DNA of 64,000 nt from Actinomadura rupiterrae. GTDB taxonomy: Bacteria > Actinomycetota > Actinomycetes > Streptosporangiales > Streptosporangiaceae. Position 1 is the first letter of the stretch, and every line of letters starts with the position of its first letter. The position numbers were made by a program, and so were the translations under genes. The stretch covers positions 434,001 through 498,000 of the forward strand of contig NZ_JAMZEA010000007.1 in the NCBI RefSeq assembly GCF_024172125.1, given 5' to 3'. The notes under the pieces are model-generated. The model saw only the letters and a list, made by a program, of their open reading frames with translations. It was not told where the DNA came from and did no database searches. Below, piece after piece: positions 26,231 to 34,647 of this stretch.

Positions 26231-26265
26231 TTGTTCCGGCGATGGGCCGTGTGTCGCCGGAACAA
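26231..26265. terminator. Perfect 12-bp hairpin between the two minigenes
   Basis: Arms TTGTTCCGGCGA (26231-26242) and TCGCCGGAACAA (26254-26265) with an 11-nt loop. It starts 15 nt after the first minigene stop. It could terminate or process the transcript, or be an operator for the second copy. Confidence 0.6.
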
Positions 26266-26332
26266 TTCAACGTCCCCATCACATGAATAACACAAATGTC
26301 ACGGCAGGACTTATGGGAAAGGAGTGACCGCG
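26266..26332 (+). promoter_or_regulatory. AT-rich stretch with possible promoter before minigene copy 2
   Basis: The segment after the hairpin is clearly more AT-rich than its surroundings. TTCAAC (from 26266) and TAACAC (from about 26288) are spaced 16 nt apart, a possible -35/-10 pair. AAAGGAGTGA follows directly before the ATG. Confidence 0.35.
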
Positions 26333-26353
26333 ATGCGCACGCCTCCGTGGTAA
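26333..26353 (+). CDS. Minigene encoding the hexapeptide MRTPPW (copy 2)
   Basis: ATG CGC ACG CCT CCG TGG TAA follows AAAGGAGTGACCGCG. It differs from copy 1 only in a synonymous Pro codon (CCT for CCC), while most flanking DNA is unrelated except for the Shine-Dalgarno block. This is what coding conservation would look like, though one substitution is little evidence alone. An in-frame GTG lies 9 nt upstream here too. As with copy 1, no gene follows on this strand for almost 4 kb. Confidence 0.6.
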   Translation: MRTPPW

Positions 26354-26425
26354 AGATCCGAAACGGCGCCGACCGGGATTTCGCAGAGGGCCGGGGGTTC
26401 GCCTCCGCCCGGTTGCGCGGTCCGG

Positions 26426-27862
26426 TCACGGAACGCTGTCAGCGGCGTGGCCTCCTCCTTGGGTCGCGTCCCGGCGCCCGCCACTCCCTCCGGGTGGCGG
26501 GCGCCCCGCGTACGTCCCGCCGATCGCGGCGATCAGCACCAGGGACAGCGCCATACCCGCCCAGACCGCCCTGAATCCGTCCCCGGACGCGCCGTGCAGC
26601 AGCGCGGTGAGCCCGCCGATCCCGATCGCCGCCCCCGCCGACCGGGCGAGCATGATGAGCGCGCTGCCGTTGCCGGACCGCCCGGTCGGGACGGCCGCCA
26701 TCGCCAGCGTCTGGAGCGCGATCGTCAGGACGGCCGTCCCGGCGGTGCCGACGATCAGCGCGGGCAGCAGGACCAGCGCGTACGGGCCGTCCGATCCGGT
26801 GACGGCGGGCCATGACCAGCCCGCCGCGCCCGCGACTCCCCCGGCCACCAGGACGGCCCGCGTCCCCAGCCGCCGCACGAGCGGCCCGGACAGCCACGAC
26901 GACACCGCCGACGTCAGCGGCGCCGGGGTCAGCGCGAGCCCGACGCCGAGCGTCGAGTAGTTCCAGCGCGCGGTGAGGAACAGCGCGGCGGCCAGTGGCA
27001 CGGCGAACGACACGACGGCCGCCAGCACCATCCCGCCGTTGCCGAGCGCGGTCGTCCTGGCCCTGAGCAGGGTGAAGTCCGCCGCCGGACGCGGATGCCG
27101 CAGCGACGCGACCACACCGAGCGCCGTCGTCGCCACCCCGGCCAGCGCGGATCCGAGCACCCGTCCGGACGTCCAGCCCCAGTCGGGCCCGCGCACGAGC
27201 CCGAGCACGATCCCCGCGACCCCGACGGCGAGCAGCGCCGCGCCGAGCAGGTCGGGCAGGCCGCGCACCGCCCCGTCCTCCCGGCGGACGGCCCGGACGC
27301 CGAACGCCCCGCAGCCGAGCGCCAGCAGCCCGAGCGGCAGGTTGATGAGGAAGATCCAGCGCCATCCGCCGAGCGCGATCAGCGCCGAGCCGAGCGCGGG
27401 CCCGGCCGCCGCCGCGACGCCCGACACGGCCCCGAACAGCGCGAACGCCTGCGAGCGGCGGCCGGGGAACGCGTCCACGCCGATGGACATCCCGAGCGCA
27501 ACGACCATCCCGCCGCCCGCCGCCTGCAGCAGCCGCGCGCCCACCAGCGTCCCCGGCCCGGACGCGAGCGCGCACGCCAGCGACCCGGCCGTGAACACCG
27601 CGAGCCCCGACAGGTAGATCCGCCGCGGCCCGTACCGGTCGGCCAGCCCGCCCGCCGGAAGCAGCACCGCCGCGAACACGACCGTGTACCCGGTGATCGT
27701 CCACGACAGGCCGGCGAGCGAGCTGCCCCGGAAGTCCCGCAGCAGCCGCGGGATCGCGACGCTGACGACGTTGTAGTCCACGACCGCCATCACCTGCGCG
27801 ACGATCACCGACCCGAGCGCGAAAACCCTCCGCCCGTCCACCCCGCCCCCGCGCCCCCTCAC
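26426..27862 (-). CDS. MFS drug/metabolite exporter (DHA2-like, 14 TM)
   Basis: This 478-residue membrane protein starts from GTG 27862 in a GTGA overlap with the ligase stop. The N-terminal half shows 'QVMAVVDYNVVSVAIPRLL' (TM1 with the conserved Asp), 'GGLADRYGPRRIYLSGLAVF' (motif A) and 'SGVAAAAGPALGSALI' (motif C of antiporters). About 14 hydrophobic segments fit the DHA2 family. It likely exports a hydrophobic metabolite by proton antiport. It is downstream of an acyl-CoA ligase and next to the minigenes, so it could serve the RiPP-like locus, though only position supports this. Confidence 0.85.
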   Translation of the reverse strand: MRGRGGGVDGRRVFALGSVIVAQVMAVVDYNVVSVAIPRLLRDFRGSSLAGLSWTITGYTVVFAAVLLPAGGLADRYGPRRIYLSGLAVFTAGSLACALASGPGTLVGARLLQAAGGGMVVALGMSIGVDAFPGRRSQAFALFGAVSGVAAAAGPALGSALIALGGWRWIFLINLPLGLLALGCGAFGVRAVRREDGAVRGLPDLLGAALLAVGVAGIVLGLVRGPDWGWTSGRVLGSALAGVATTALGVVASLRHPRPAADFTLLRARTTALGNGGMVLAAVVSFAVPLAAALFLTARWNYSTLGVGLALTPAPLTSAVSSWLSGPLVRRLGTRAVLVAGGVAGAAGWSWPAVTGSDGPYALVLLPALIVGTAGTAVLTIALQTLAMAAVPTGRSGNGSALIMLARSAGAAIGIGGLTALLHGASGDGFRAVWAGMALSLVLIAAIGGTYAGRPPPGGSGGRRDATQGGGHAADSVP

Positions 27863-29958
27863 GGGCCCGAAGGCCCCACCGCCCCCGCTCCGCGTCCCGC
27901 CTCCCCCGCAACGGCCGAGCCTCCCTCACCCAAGGCGTCGCGTGTCGAGCCGCCCTCACCCAACGCAGGCCGATCCCCCGCGCCCGACACATCACGGTTC
28001 GAGCCGCCGTCACCGGACGCATTGGACGTCGGGCCCGACTCGTCCGCTTCGGTCGCAGCAGAGCGAGACGGGCTAGCGGCGCGCCGGGCCAGATCGTCCT
28101 CGCGAACCCCTTCGCCGGACGCATCGCGCGTCGAAGCGCCCTCGCCGGTCGCCCTGGCCACCGGGCCCGGCTCGTCCGCCTCGGTCGCGGCAGGACGAGA
28201 CGCGCTAGCGGCGCGCGGCGCCGGACCTTCCTCGCGCCCCCCTTCGCCGGACGCATCGCGCGTCGAGCCGCCCTCGCCGGACGCACTGGCCGCCGGGCCC
28301 GGCTCGTCCGCCTCGGTCGCGGCAGGACGAGACGGATCGGTGGCGCGGCGGGCGAGGTCTTGCTCGATGTCGCGTTTGCGGATCTTGCCGGTGGGGGTCT
28401 TGGGGAGGTCGGCGACCAGTTCGAGGCGGTCGGGCTCGAAGCCGCGGGTGAGGCCGGCCTTGCGGGCCAGGTCGCGCAGGTCGTCCAGGGTCGGCGGCTC
28501 GCCGGACGGGACGACCACCGCGACGACGCGCTCGCCGAGCACCGGGTCGGGTTCGCCGACGACCGCGACCTCGGCGATGTTCGGATGCTCGCGCAGGACG
28601 CCCTCGACCGCGACGCCGGGGACGTGCACGCCGCCGCGGTTGACCATGTCCTTCACCCGTCCGACGATCTTGATGCCGCCGCGCCCGTCCGGACGGGCGA
28701 GGTCGCCGGACGCGAACCAGCCGTCATGCAGGGACTCGGCGAACAGCGCGTCGTCGTCCTGGTAGCCGAGGCACATGTTCGCGCCGCGCACTTCCAGGCG
28801 ACCAGGCTCGCCGTCCGGGACGGGTTCGCCGTCGTCCCCGACCAGCCGCAGCTCCATCCAGTCGACAGGCTTGCCGTCGCTGTGGACGGCGATGTCCACG
28901 GGGTCACCTGGGCGTCCGATAGTGACGCCGCCGTTTTCGGTCATCCCCCACAGCGGAAGCAGCGGAAGGCCGAACACCTCGTGCACGCGCGCGGGCATGG
29001 TCGGCGGGATCGGCAACGACCCCGACACCAGGTGACGCAGCTTCACCTCGCGCGGGCGCGCGTCCTGCTCCTCGATGAAATCGCCCAGGACGGACGGCGT
29101 GATGTACCCGACCGTGATCCCGTACTCGGTGGCCAGGTCGAGCAGGTCGGCGGCGTCGAACGCGTCCGCCCAGACGGCCGTCGCGCCCGCCAGCAGCGGC
29201 GCGAGCATCCCGTACAGCCAGCCGCCCTGCCCTCCGACGACGCACGGCGTGGTCAGGACGTCCTCGCCGGTGAGCCCAAGCGGGTCGACGTAGCCGCGCG
29301 CCATCGCGTACAGGGTGTTGAACGTGTGCCGGACGCCCTTGGGCCTTCCGGTCGTTCCGGACGTGTACATGATCTGGAACAGTTCGTCCGGGCCGGGCCG
29401 CTCCAGTTCGAGCTCATCGAGCCGGACGGACGGCGCGAGCAGCGCGTCGTCGAAGCTCAGCGCACCCTCGGGGACCTTCTCCCCCACGACCACCAGATGC
29501 CGCAGATCGGGCAGCCGGTCCCGCATCCCGGCGATGACCGCGGCGGGTTCGAGCCCCCGCACCGCGTCGATCGCCACCGCCACCCGCGCGCCGCTGCGCC
29601 GCAGGATCCACTCGGTGTCGGACGCGCCGGTCGCGATGAAGTACGGCACGACCGCCGCGCCGAGCCGTCCGCAACCGAGCGCGAGGACGGTCGTCTGCCA
29701 CTGGTTGACCAGCTGCATCGCCACCCGGTCGCCGCGCCGGACGCCGAGTTCGGCCAGGCCCGCGGCGCACCGGTCCACGGCGTCCTGCAGGTCGGCGTAG
29801 GTGAGGACCCGGTCGGGCCCGTGCGAGGTCTCCCAGCAGTGCCCGACGACCGCGAGCCGGTCCGGAGCCTCGCGCGCCCAGCGGTCCAGGTCGTCCAGGA
29901 ACGTCCCGTCCCGCCACCATCCGAGGCGATGGTAGCGCTCGGCGTTCGTGTCGGTCAT
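27859..29958 (-). CDS. Acyl-CoA synthetase / AMP-dependent ligase with a repeat-rich tail
   Basis: This is a 699-residue protein. The first ~535 residues form an ANL ligase: 'IMYTSGTTGRPKGVRHT' (P-loop), 'LWGMTENGG', 'GWFASGDLA' with the ribose Asp, 'KIVGRVKDMVNRGG' and C-terminal 'PKTPTGKIRKRDIEQDLARR' with the catalytic Lys. The last ~165 residues are low-complexity and consist of imperfect repeats around 'SRPAATEADEPGP' and 'GEGGSTRDASGEGG'. They are absent from ordinary ligases, which end shortly after the catalytic Lys. It probably activates a fatty or aryl acid. The stop overlaps the MFS start. Confidence 0.88.
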   Translation of the reverse strand: MTDTNAERYHRLGWWRDGTFLDDLDRWAREAPDRLAVVGHCWETSHGPDRVLTYADLQDAVDRCAAGLAELGVRRGDRVAMQLVNQWQTTVLALGCGRLGAAVVPYFIATGASDTEWILRRSGARVAVAIDAVRGLEPAAVIAGMRDRLPDLRHLVVVGEKVPEGALSFDDALLAPSVRLDELELERPGPDELFQIMYTSGTTGRPKGVRHTFNTLYAMARGYVDPLGLTGEDVLTTPCVVGGQGGWLYGMLAPLLAGATAVWADAFDAADLLDLATEYGITVGYITPSVLGDFIEEQDARPREVKLRHLVSGSLPIPPTMPARVHEVFGLPLLPLWGMTENGGVTIGRPGDPVDIAVHSDGKPVDWMELRLVGDDGEPVPDGEPGRLEVRGANMCLGYQDDDALFAESLHDGWFASGDLARPDGRGGIKIVGRVKDMVNRGGVHVPGVAVEGVLREHPNIAEVAVVGEPDPVLGERVVAVVVPSGEPPTLDDLRDLARKAGLTRGFEPDRLELVADLPKTPTGKIRKRDIEQDLARRATDPSRPAATEADEPGPAASASGEGGSTRDASGEGGREEGPAPRAASASRPAATEADEPGPVARATGEGASTRDASGEGVREDDLARRAASPSRSAATEADESGPTSNASGDGGSNRDVSGAGDRPALGEGGSTRDALGEGGSAVAGEAGRGAGAVGPSGP
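27900..28345. repeat. Imperfect ~120-bp tandem repeats inside the ligase tail
   Basis: About three diverged copies of a unit encoding 'PSRPAATEADEPGP' plus 'SGEGGSTRDASGEG' lie in frame at the 3' end of the ligase gene. The gene stays open through the array. Confidence 0.8.
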
Positions 29959-30100
29959 CGTCGACCCCTTCCGTCCGCGTCCTCAGCAGACCAACACGCC
30001 CACCTCCCCCGAACAACGGCTGATCATGACAAATCCGTTGATCCCGACCCCCGGAAAATTCACTCGCTCCTCCCGGAACCCGCGCGTACCCTGCGGAAAC

Positions 30101-30859
30101 GTGCTGATCAACGACGTGCAGGCCTTCCTCCGAACGATCCCCGACGACCGCCGCCTCCGCGTCGGCCCGTTCACCGCCAAGATCGACCCGGACGATCCGG
30201 ACCTGCCGTTCAACCACGCCGTCCCCGACGACGGCGCCGACCCCACCCCGGACGACGTCGCCGCCCTGATCGCCGCCTTCCACGCCCGCGCCCGCGTCCC
30301 CCGCCTGGAGTACGTCCCGCGCGCCGCGCCCAAGGTCGAGGCCGCCCTCCTGGCCGCCGGCCTCACCCCCGAGGGCCGTTACCCGCTCCTGGTCTGCCCG
30401 CCTTCGGACGTCCTGGACGTCCCGCTCGACCCGGACATCCAGGTCTCCCTCGTCCCCGCCTCCGCGACCGACGACCTCTGGTCCGTCGCCCGCATCACGA
30501 ACGCCGCCTTCGACGCGCCCCCGCCCGCCGACCACGACCTCACCCGCATGCTCAGGCTCCTCGCCGAGGACGGCCTGATCGCCGCCGCCCGCGACACCAC
30601 CACCGGCGCCATCGTCGGCGCCGGCCAACTCCTCCCCCCGCGCGCAGGCGTCGCCGAAGTCGCAGGCATCGCCACCGCCCCCACCCACCGCCGCCGAGGC
30701 ATAGCAGGCGCCGTGACCGCCGCCCTCACCCGCGCAGGAGCCCAGGCCGGAATCACCACCCTCTTCCTCACCCCAGCCGACGACCAAGCCGCCCGCGTCT
30801 ACGCCCGAGTCGGCTACCACAAACAAGCCGAAGCCCTCTTCATCTCCCTCCCCGCCTAA
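30101..30859 (+). CDS. GNAT-family N-acetyltransferase
   Basis: This is a ~252-residue protein from GTG 30101 ('VLINDVQAFLRTIPDDRRLR'). The C-terminal GNAT core has 'VAEVAGIATAPTHRRRGIAG' (acetyl-CoA pyrophosphate loop R-x-x-G-x-G/A) and 'ARVYARVGYHKQAEALF'. The N-terminal half (residues ~1-110) resembles the extra domain in double-GNAT proteins. The start is uncertain: ATG 30026 would add 25 residues. Substrate unknown. No operon partners. Confidence 0.8.
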   Translation: MLINDVQAFLRTIPDDRRLRVGPFTAKIDPDDPDLPFNHAVPDDGADPTPDDVAALIAAFHARARVPRLEYVPRAAPKVEAALLAAGLTPEGRYPLLVCPPSDVLDVPLDPDIQVSLVPASATDDLWSVARITNAAFDAPPPADHDLTRMLRLLAEDGLIAAARDTTTGAIVGAGQLLPPRAGVAEVAGIATAPTHRRRGIAGAVTAALTRAGAQAGITTLFLTPADDQAARVYARVGYHKQAEALFISLPA

Positions 30860-31267
30860 CCACCCCCACTAGCAGCCCCACCCCACCCAACCCGCCCCAG
30901 CGCAAGCAAGACGCAGACGCGAAACGCGCAACGCGGAACGCGGAACGCAGACGCGGACTCGGAGCGCAGACGCAGAGCGCGGAAGGCGGGCGCGGGCGCA
31001 GAGCGCGGAAGGCGGGCGCGGGCGCAGAGCGCGGAAGGCGGGCGCGGGCGCAGAGCGCGGAAGGCGGGCGCGGGCGCAGAGCGCGGAAGGCGGGCGCGGG
31101 CGCAGAGCGCGGAAGGCGGGCGCGGGCGCAGAGCGCGGAAGGCGGGCGCGGGCGCTGGGCTGGGGGCATGGTTGTTGCGATGGGCAGGTGGTTAGGGGCG
31201 TGGCTTGGTGCAGGGGCCGAACGCGGCGCGACCGCCCCTTGGGGTGGACGCCCGGCGCAGCGGGTGC
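30860..31267. repeat. Seven exact 26-bp tandem repeats in a gene-free stretch
   Basis: Seven consecutive copies of a unit beginning gcagagcgcggaaggcgggc occupy 30972-31153. They are preceded by degenerate 'gcggaacgc'-type units (30905-30970). There are no spacers, so it is not CRISPR. The whole 30860-31267 interval holds no credible gene. Confidence 0.95.
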
Positions 31268-32041
31268 TTAGGGGCGCCAGAAAGAAGCGGGGAGGGCTAG
31301 GGCGTCTTCGGCGGCTTGGTCCTGGTCGTCCGCGAAGGGGAGGAGGGCCTTGTAGACGGGGTCGCCGCCGGACGCTATCTGGCGGATGACCTGGGCGTTG
31401 ATGCGGGCGCGGCGGGCGATGACCTCGGGGAGGGCCGTGCGGTCGCCGTCGTAGCCGTAACCGTCGAGCAGGACGTGGAGGCGGCGCGAGCGGTCGGCCT
31501 CGTCGCCCGGGTCGAAGACGTCGGCATAGCTCCGCGTGTTGAGCGGTACCCAGGTCAGGGCCATCCAGGCGAGCTCGAACGCGCGGGTGGTCGGGCCGGC
31601 CGTGTCCCAGTCGACGAATCCGGCGAGGCGTCCGTCCCGCCAGACGGCGTTGTAGGGCGCGGCGTCGTTGTGCGCGATGATCAGGCCCGGCTGCCAGGGA
31701 CGGCCGGTGAACCACGGCGCGTCCGGCGGCGGGACGAACTCGGCGGTCAGGTCGTGCAGGCGCCGCGCCCAGGCCCCGGCCTGTGCGAGCGATTCGTCCG
31801 ATACCGCCCACGCGGGCCAGGGCCGCGCATCGCCGACGACGTCGCCCTCCATGAACGTCAGCACCTCGCGGCCCTGGTCGTCGAAGCCGAGGACGCGCGG
31901 CGCGCCGTCGAATCCGGCGGCCTCAAGGTGCCGGAGGAGGGCCTGCACCGACGGCGTCCAGGGCTGGGCCGTCCGGCGGACGGTGTCTCCGACGCGCACG
32001 GTCCCGGTCGTCTTGCCGCCGGGCAAGGCTTGTTCGTCCAT
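31268..32041 (-). CDS. Aminoglycoside phosphotransferase-fold kinase (APH family)
   Basis: This 257-residue protein has the APH catalytic loop 'IIAHNDAAPYNAVW' (H-N-D-x4-N) and the metal-binding 'GFVDWDTAGP' after it, as in APH/choline kinase-like enzymes. The N-terminal ATP-lobe includes 'RVLGFDDQGREVLTFMEGDV'. It could phosphorylate an antibiotic or a small alcohol/amine. Resistance cannot be assigned from sequence. ATG 32041 is well placed. It follows the repeat array with no partners. Confidence 0.85.
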   Translation of the reverse strand: MDEQALPGGKTTGTVRVGDTVRRTAQPWTPSVQALLRHLEAAGFDGAPRVLGFDDQGREVLTFMEGDVVGDARPWPAWAVSDESLAQAGAWARRLHDLTAEFVPPPDAPWFTGRPWQPGLIIAHNDAAPYNAVWRDGRLAGFVDWDTAGPTTRAFELAWMALTWVPLNTRSYADVFDPGDEADRSRRLHVLLDGYGYDGDRTALPEVIARRARINAQVIRQIASGGDPVYKALLPFADDQDQAAEDALALPASFWRP

Positions 32042-32064
32042 GCGGACGTTCTATCCGCCGACTT

Positions 32065-32760
32065 TCATGAACGCATCTGGTTTTCGACGCCAACGTGCGC
32101 GCGCGAGTGCGAGGGCTTCTCGATCTCGTCGAGCACTGCGAGCGCGAAGTCGGGCAACGAGATGCGACTGGACGGATCGCCCGGCGCGACGCGGTACTCC
32201 CCCGTCCCCTCCGCCTCGTGGTCGAAGTCGCCGGACGGGCTCAGGACCAGCCAGTCCAGCCCGTTTCCGCCGTCGCGCAACACGTTCACGCCCGCGAGAT
32301 GCCCTTCGGCGAACGGCCGCCACTCCGGTTGGAACTCGGGCAGGTCCATCCAGAGGCCACCCTCGGCCATCTCCAGGTAGGTCGCCAGACCGACCGCGAT
32401 GACGCGCGGGGCCTGGGACGCGAGGAGCGCACGATTGGCCGCCGGGAAGTGCTCGCCGGGGTCGGCGGCGAGGTCGGCGGCGGCGTTCACCACCGCGTCC
32501 TTCCCCTCGGTGAGCCGCGCGACGGCCTCCGCATCGGTGATGTCTCCGCGGACGTACGTGACGCTGGGGGCGTCCGCACTTTCGTGGGAGTTATCCACAG
32601 GTCGGGGCTTGGCTTTCACTTCGGCGTCGTCCTGCACCACGCTGGTGTGGGCGGACGGATCGCGGACGACGGCGGTGACGCGGTGGCCACGGGCCAGGGC
32701 CTCGCGGACGACGGCGCGTCCGACGCGTCCGCCCGCTCCGAAAACGGTGATCTCGGTCAT
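32065..32760 (-). CDS. NAD(P)-binding oxidoreductase (NmrA/SDR5-like)
   Basis: This 231-residue protein starts MTEITVFGAGGRVGRAVVRE with a G-x-x-G-x-x-G dinucleotide motif, then 'GHRVTAVVRDP' and 'VRGDITDAEAVARL'. The fold fits atypical SDRs that reduce quinones or sense NADPH. It is divergent from an HxlR regulator with a short gap containing a perfect palindrome, the usual arrangement for HxlR-controlled oxidoreductases. Confidence 0.85.
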   Translation of the reverse strand: MTEITVFGAGGRVGRAVVREALARGHRVTAVVRDPSAHTSVVQDDAEVKAKPRPVDNSHESADAPSVTYVRGDITDAEAVARLTEGKDAVVNAAADLAADPGEHFPAANRALLASQAPRVIAVGLATYLEMAEGGLWMDLPEFQPEWRPFAEGHLAGVNVLRDGGNGLDWLVLSPSGDFDHEAEGTGEYRVAPGDPSSRISLPDFALAVLDEIEKPSHSRAHVGVENQMRS

Positions 32761-32783
32761 GGCAGGACGCTAACCAGAAGGGA

Positions 32784-32801
32784 GGTATCCCCTTGGATAC
32801 C
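32784..32801. promoter_or_regulatory. HxlR operator candidate
   Basis: Perfect 7-bp arms GGTATCC (32784-32790) and GGATACC (32795-32801) with spacer CCTT, 9 nt before the HxlR gene start and 24 nt from the divergent oxidoreductase ATG. Confidence 0.65.
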
Positions 32802-32809
32802 GTGAACGC

Positions 32810-33187
32810 GTGCGCACACCCCTCACACCGGACATGTTCGACGAGCTCTGCCCGAGCTCCGTGAGCCCCATCCGCTTCGGCGACAAGTGGGCAGGCATGA
32901 TCATCCGCTGCCTGGAGGACGGCCCCCGCCGCTTCTCCGAGCTGCGCGTCCCCCTGCGCAACGTCACCCCGAAGTCCCTCACCCAGTCCCTGCGCGGCCT
33001 GGAACGAAGCGGCCTGATCTCCCGCCACGAGCAGGCCCGCTCCGTCGAGTACGCCCTCACCCCGCTGGGCCGCAGCCTCCTCGCCCCGATGGCCGCCGCC
33101 TGCGCCTGGGCCGAAGACCACTGGGACGAACTAGTGGACGCCCACGAAGCCGCCTACCAAGCCACCCACCACCAAGCCCCGGCCTAA
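32810..33187 (+). CDS. HxlR-family winged-helix regulator
   Basis: This 125-residue protein starts 'VRTPLTPDMFDELCP'. HxlR features are 'CPSSVSPIRFGDKWAGMIIR' with the sensor Cys, 'GPRRFSELRVPLRNVTPKSL' (recognition helix region) and 'YALTPLGRSLLAPM' (wing). The lone conserved N-terminal Cys suggests redox or electrophile sensing. GTG 32810 has almost no leader after the palindrome, so transcription may give a leaderless mRNA. Confidence 0.88.
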   Translation: MRTPLTPDMFDELCPSSVSPIRFGDKWAGMIIRCLEDGPRRFSELRVPLRNVTPKSLTQSLRGLERSGLISRHEQARSVEYALTPLGRSLLAPMAAACAWAEDHWDELVDAHEAAYQATHHQAPA

Positions 33188-34647
33188 CCCACCCCCAACT
33201 CCCGCACGCCCACCCGTCCGCCCCCAACCAACACACACGCCCACCACCTACCTCCCGCCCCCAACCCAAAGGAGGCCATCCCACCAACACCCCAACCTCA
33301 CGCGTCCGCACAACGCAGGCGCACCACACGTGCACCCCTGACCCCAGCAACAGGCGCGCCGCCCCCCATGCGCGTCTTCCCAGGGCGCCGCAGTACCCGT
33401 GCAACGCGTCCCGCACGGCACGTACCGCGCAGGATCGCACGCAGCCCAGCCACGTCCACCCCAAGCCGCCCCGCAAACCCCCCGCCACCCGCACATGCGC
33501 ACGCCCCACCCGGCATGCGCAGCACACGGGCGTGCGCAGCACACGGGCGTGCGCAGCACACGGGCGTGCGCAGCACACGGGCGTGCGCAGCACACGGGCG
33601 TGCGCAGCACATGGACGTGCGCAGCACATGGACGTGCGCAGCACAGGACGTTGCCCACCCCTGACACGCGCACATGGCACGTCCCGCCTGGCCTATGCCG
33701 TGCCCCGGCGCGCGCAGCACAGGCACCTCCACCGAAAGGCGTCACTCAACGCCCGGTCCGCACGCTGGGGTATGTCCCACCCGGCATGCGCCGCGCCCGG
33801 GCGCGCATTGCAGGCGCGTCCACCCAGGCCGTCGCCCAACCCAGCACGCGTGACTGGCGCGTCCACACAAGGCCATGCGCCATCCGAAGAGAGCGCACCA
33901 ACGTGGACACCACCGCCTGCTGCCCTCACGCACGGACGCGCGCAGCACAGGCACGTCCACCGAAGGGCGTCGCTCAACCCGGTACGCGCACATGGCACGT
34001 CCCACCCGGCATACGCCGCGCCCGGGCGCGCAGTGCAGGCGCGTCCCCCCAGGCCGTCGCCCAACCCGGCACGCGTGTTTGGCGCGTCCGCGCAGGGCCA
34101 TGCGCACCCGAAGGGATAGCGCACCAGCGTGGACATCACGGCCTATTGCCCTCACACGGGCTCCCACATGCGTGGCCTCCGCGCCGCGTCCGGGTATGCG
34201 TTCTGGGCGCTGCAGGCGTTCGGTGCGCGGGACGGGTGGTGGGGGCAGCATGCGGCAGCTCGGGTCGCGTGCGGGTGCGTCCTAGGCGTCAGTCCGTGCC
34301 GGGCGCAGCGTCCGGCGCAGGGTGCGTTGTCTCAACGTGCGGACGAGCGACTACGGCAGGGCCTCTTCGCTGCACTGCCTGGGACATTTCGCGCGCGGCT
34401 TTGTGCCACGGGTAAGGGTGGGGATGCGCGTGTCGAGACACGGGCTCGGGGTGCAGGGGTTGGTGTGGCTGTGCTGCGTCAGACGCGGGCGCGGGTGGGT
34501 GCCAGACAGGAGGCACGTCGGCAGGGTTGGGCTGGGTGTGCGTTCCGCGGGTGCTGTGCGGGGTCGTGGCTCGGACACGAGTGTTCTGGGATCAGGCTCG
34601 TTGCCGGCTCAGGGGGCTAGCCAGGGAGCTGAGGGGGGCGGGTGGGG
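33188..34647. repeat. Gene-free 1.46-kb region of nested tandem repeats
   Basis: A 17-bp unit (gcgcagcacacgggcgt) repeats seven times at 33517-33635, the last two with atgg for acgg. A larger direct repeat of about 228 bp has copies from 33710 and 33938, and part of a third just before. Open frames here are Cys/Arg-rich repeats in several frames and do not look like proteins. The rest (34165-34647) is low-complexity with no gene seen. Confidence 0.85.

Noticed and set aside
26196..26353. MRTPPW ORFs as transcription-attenuation leader peptides
   Set aside because: The next gene on the same strand begins almost 4 kb later, and the genes in between face the other way.
26196..26353. MRTPPW ORFs as ordinary biarylitide precursors
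   Set aside because: They lack the Tyr and His/Trp pair crosslinked in that family (only a Trp is present), and no P450 gene adjoins them.
28360..31389. A 1009-codon open frame on the plus strand
   Set aside because: It runs antisense to the ligase and through the GNAT gene and a repeat array; a high-GC shadow frame.
30972..33645. Repeat arrays considered as CRISPR
   Set aside because: The 26-bp and 17-bp units are directly adjacent with no spacers, and no cas genes are near.
33057..34251. Several Cys/Arg-rich frames on the minus strand in the repeat block
   Set aside because: They merely translate the 17-bp and ~228-bp repeats in different frames; no domain or plausible start.
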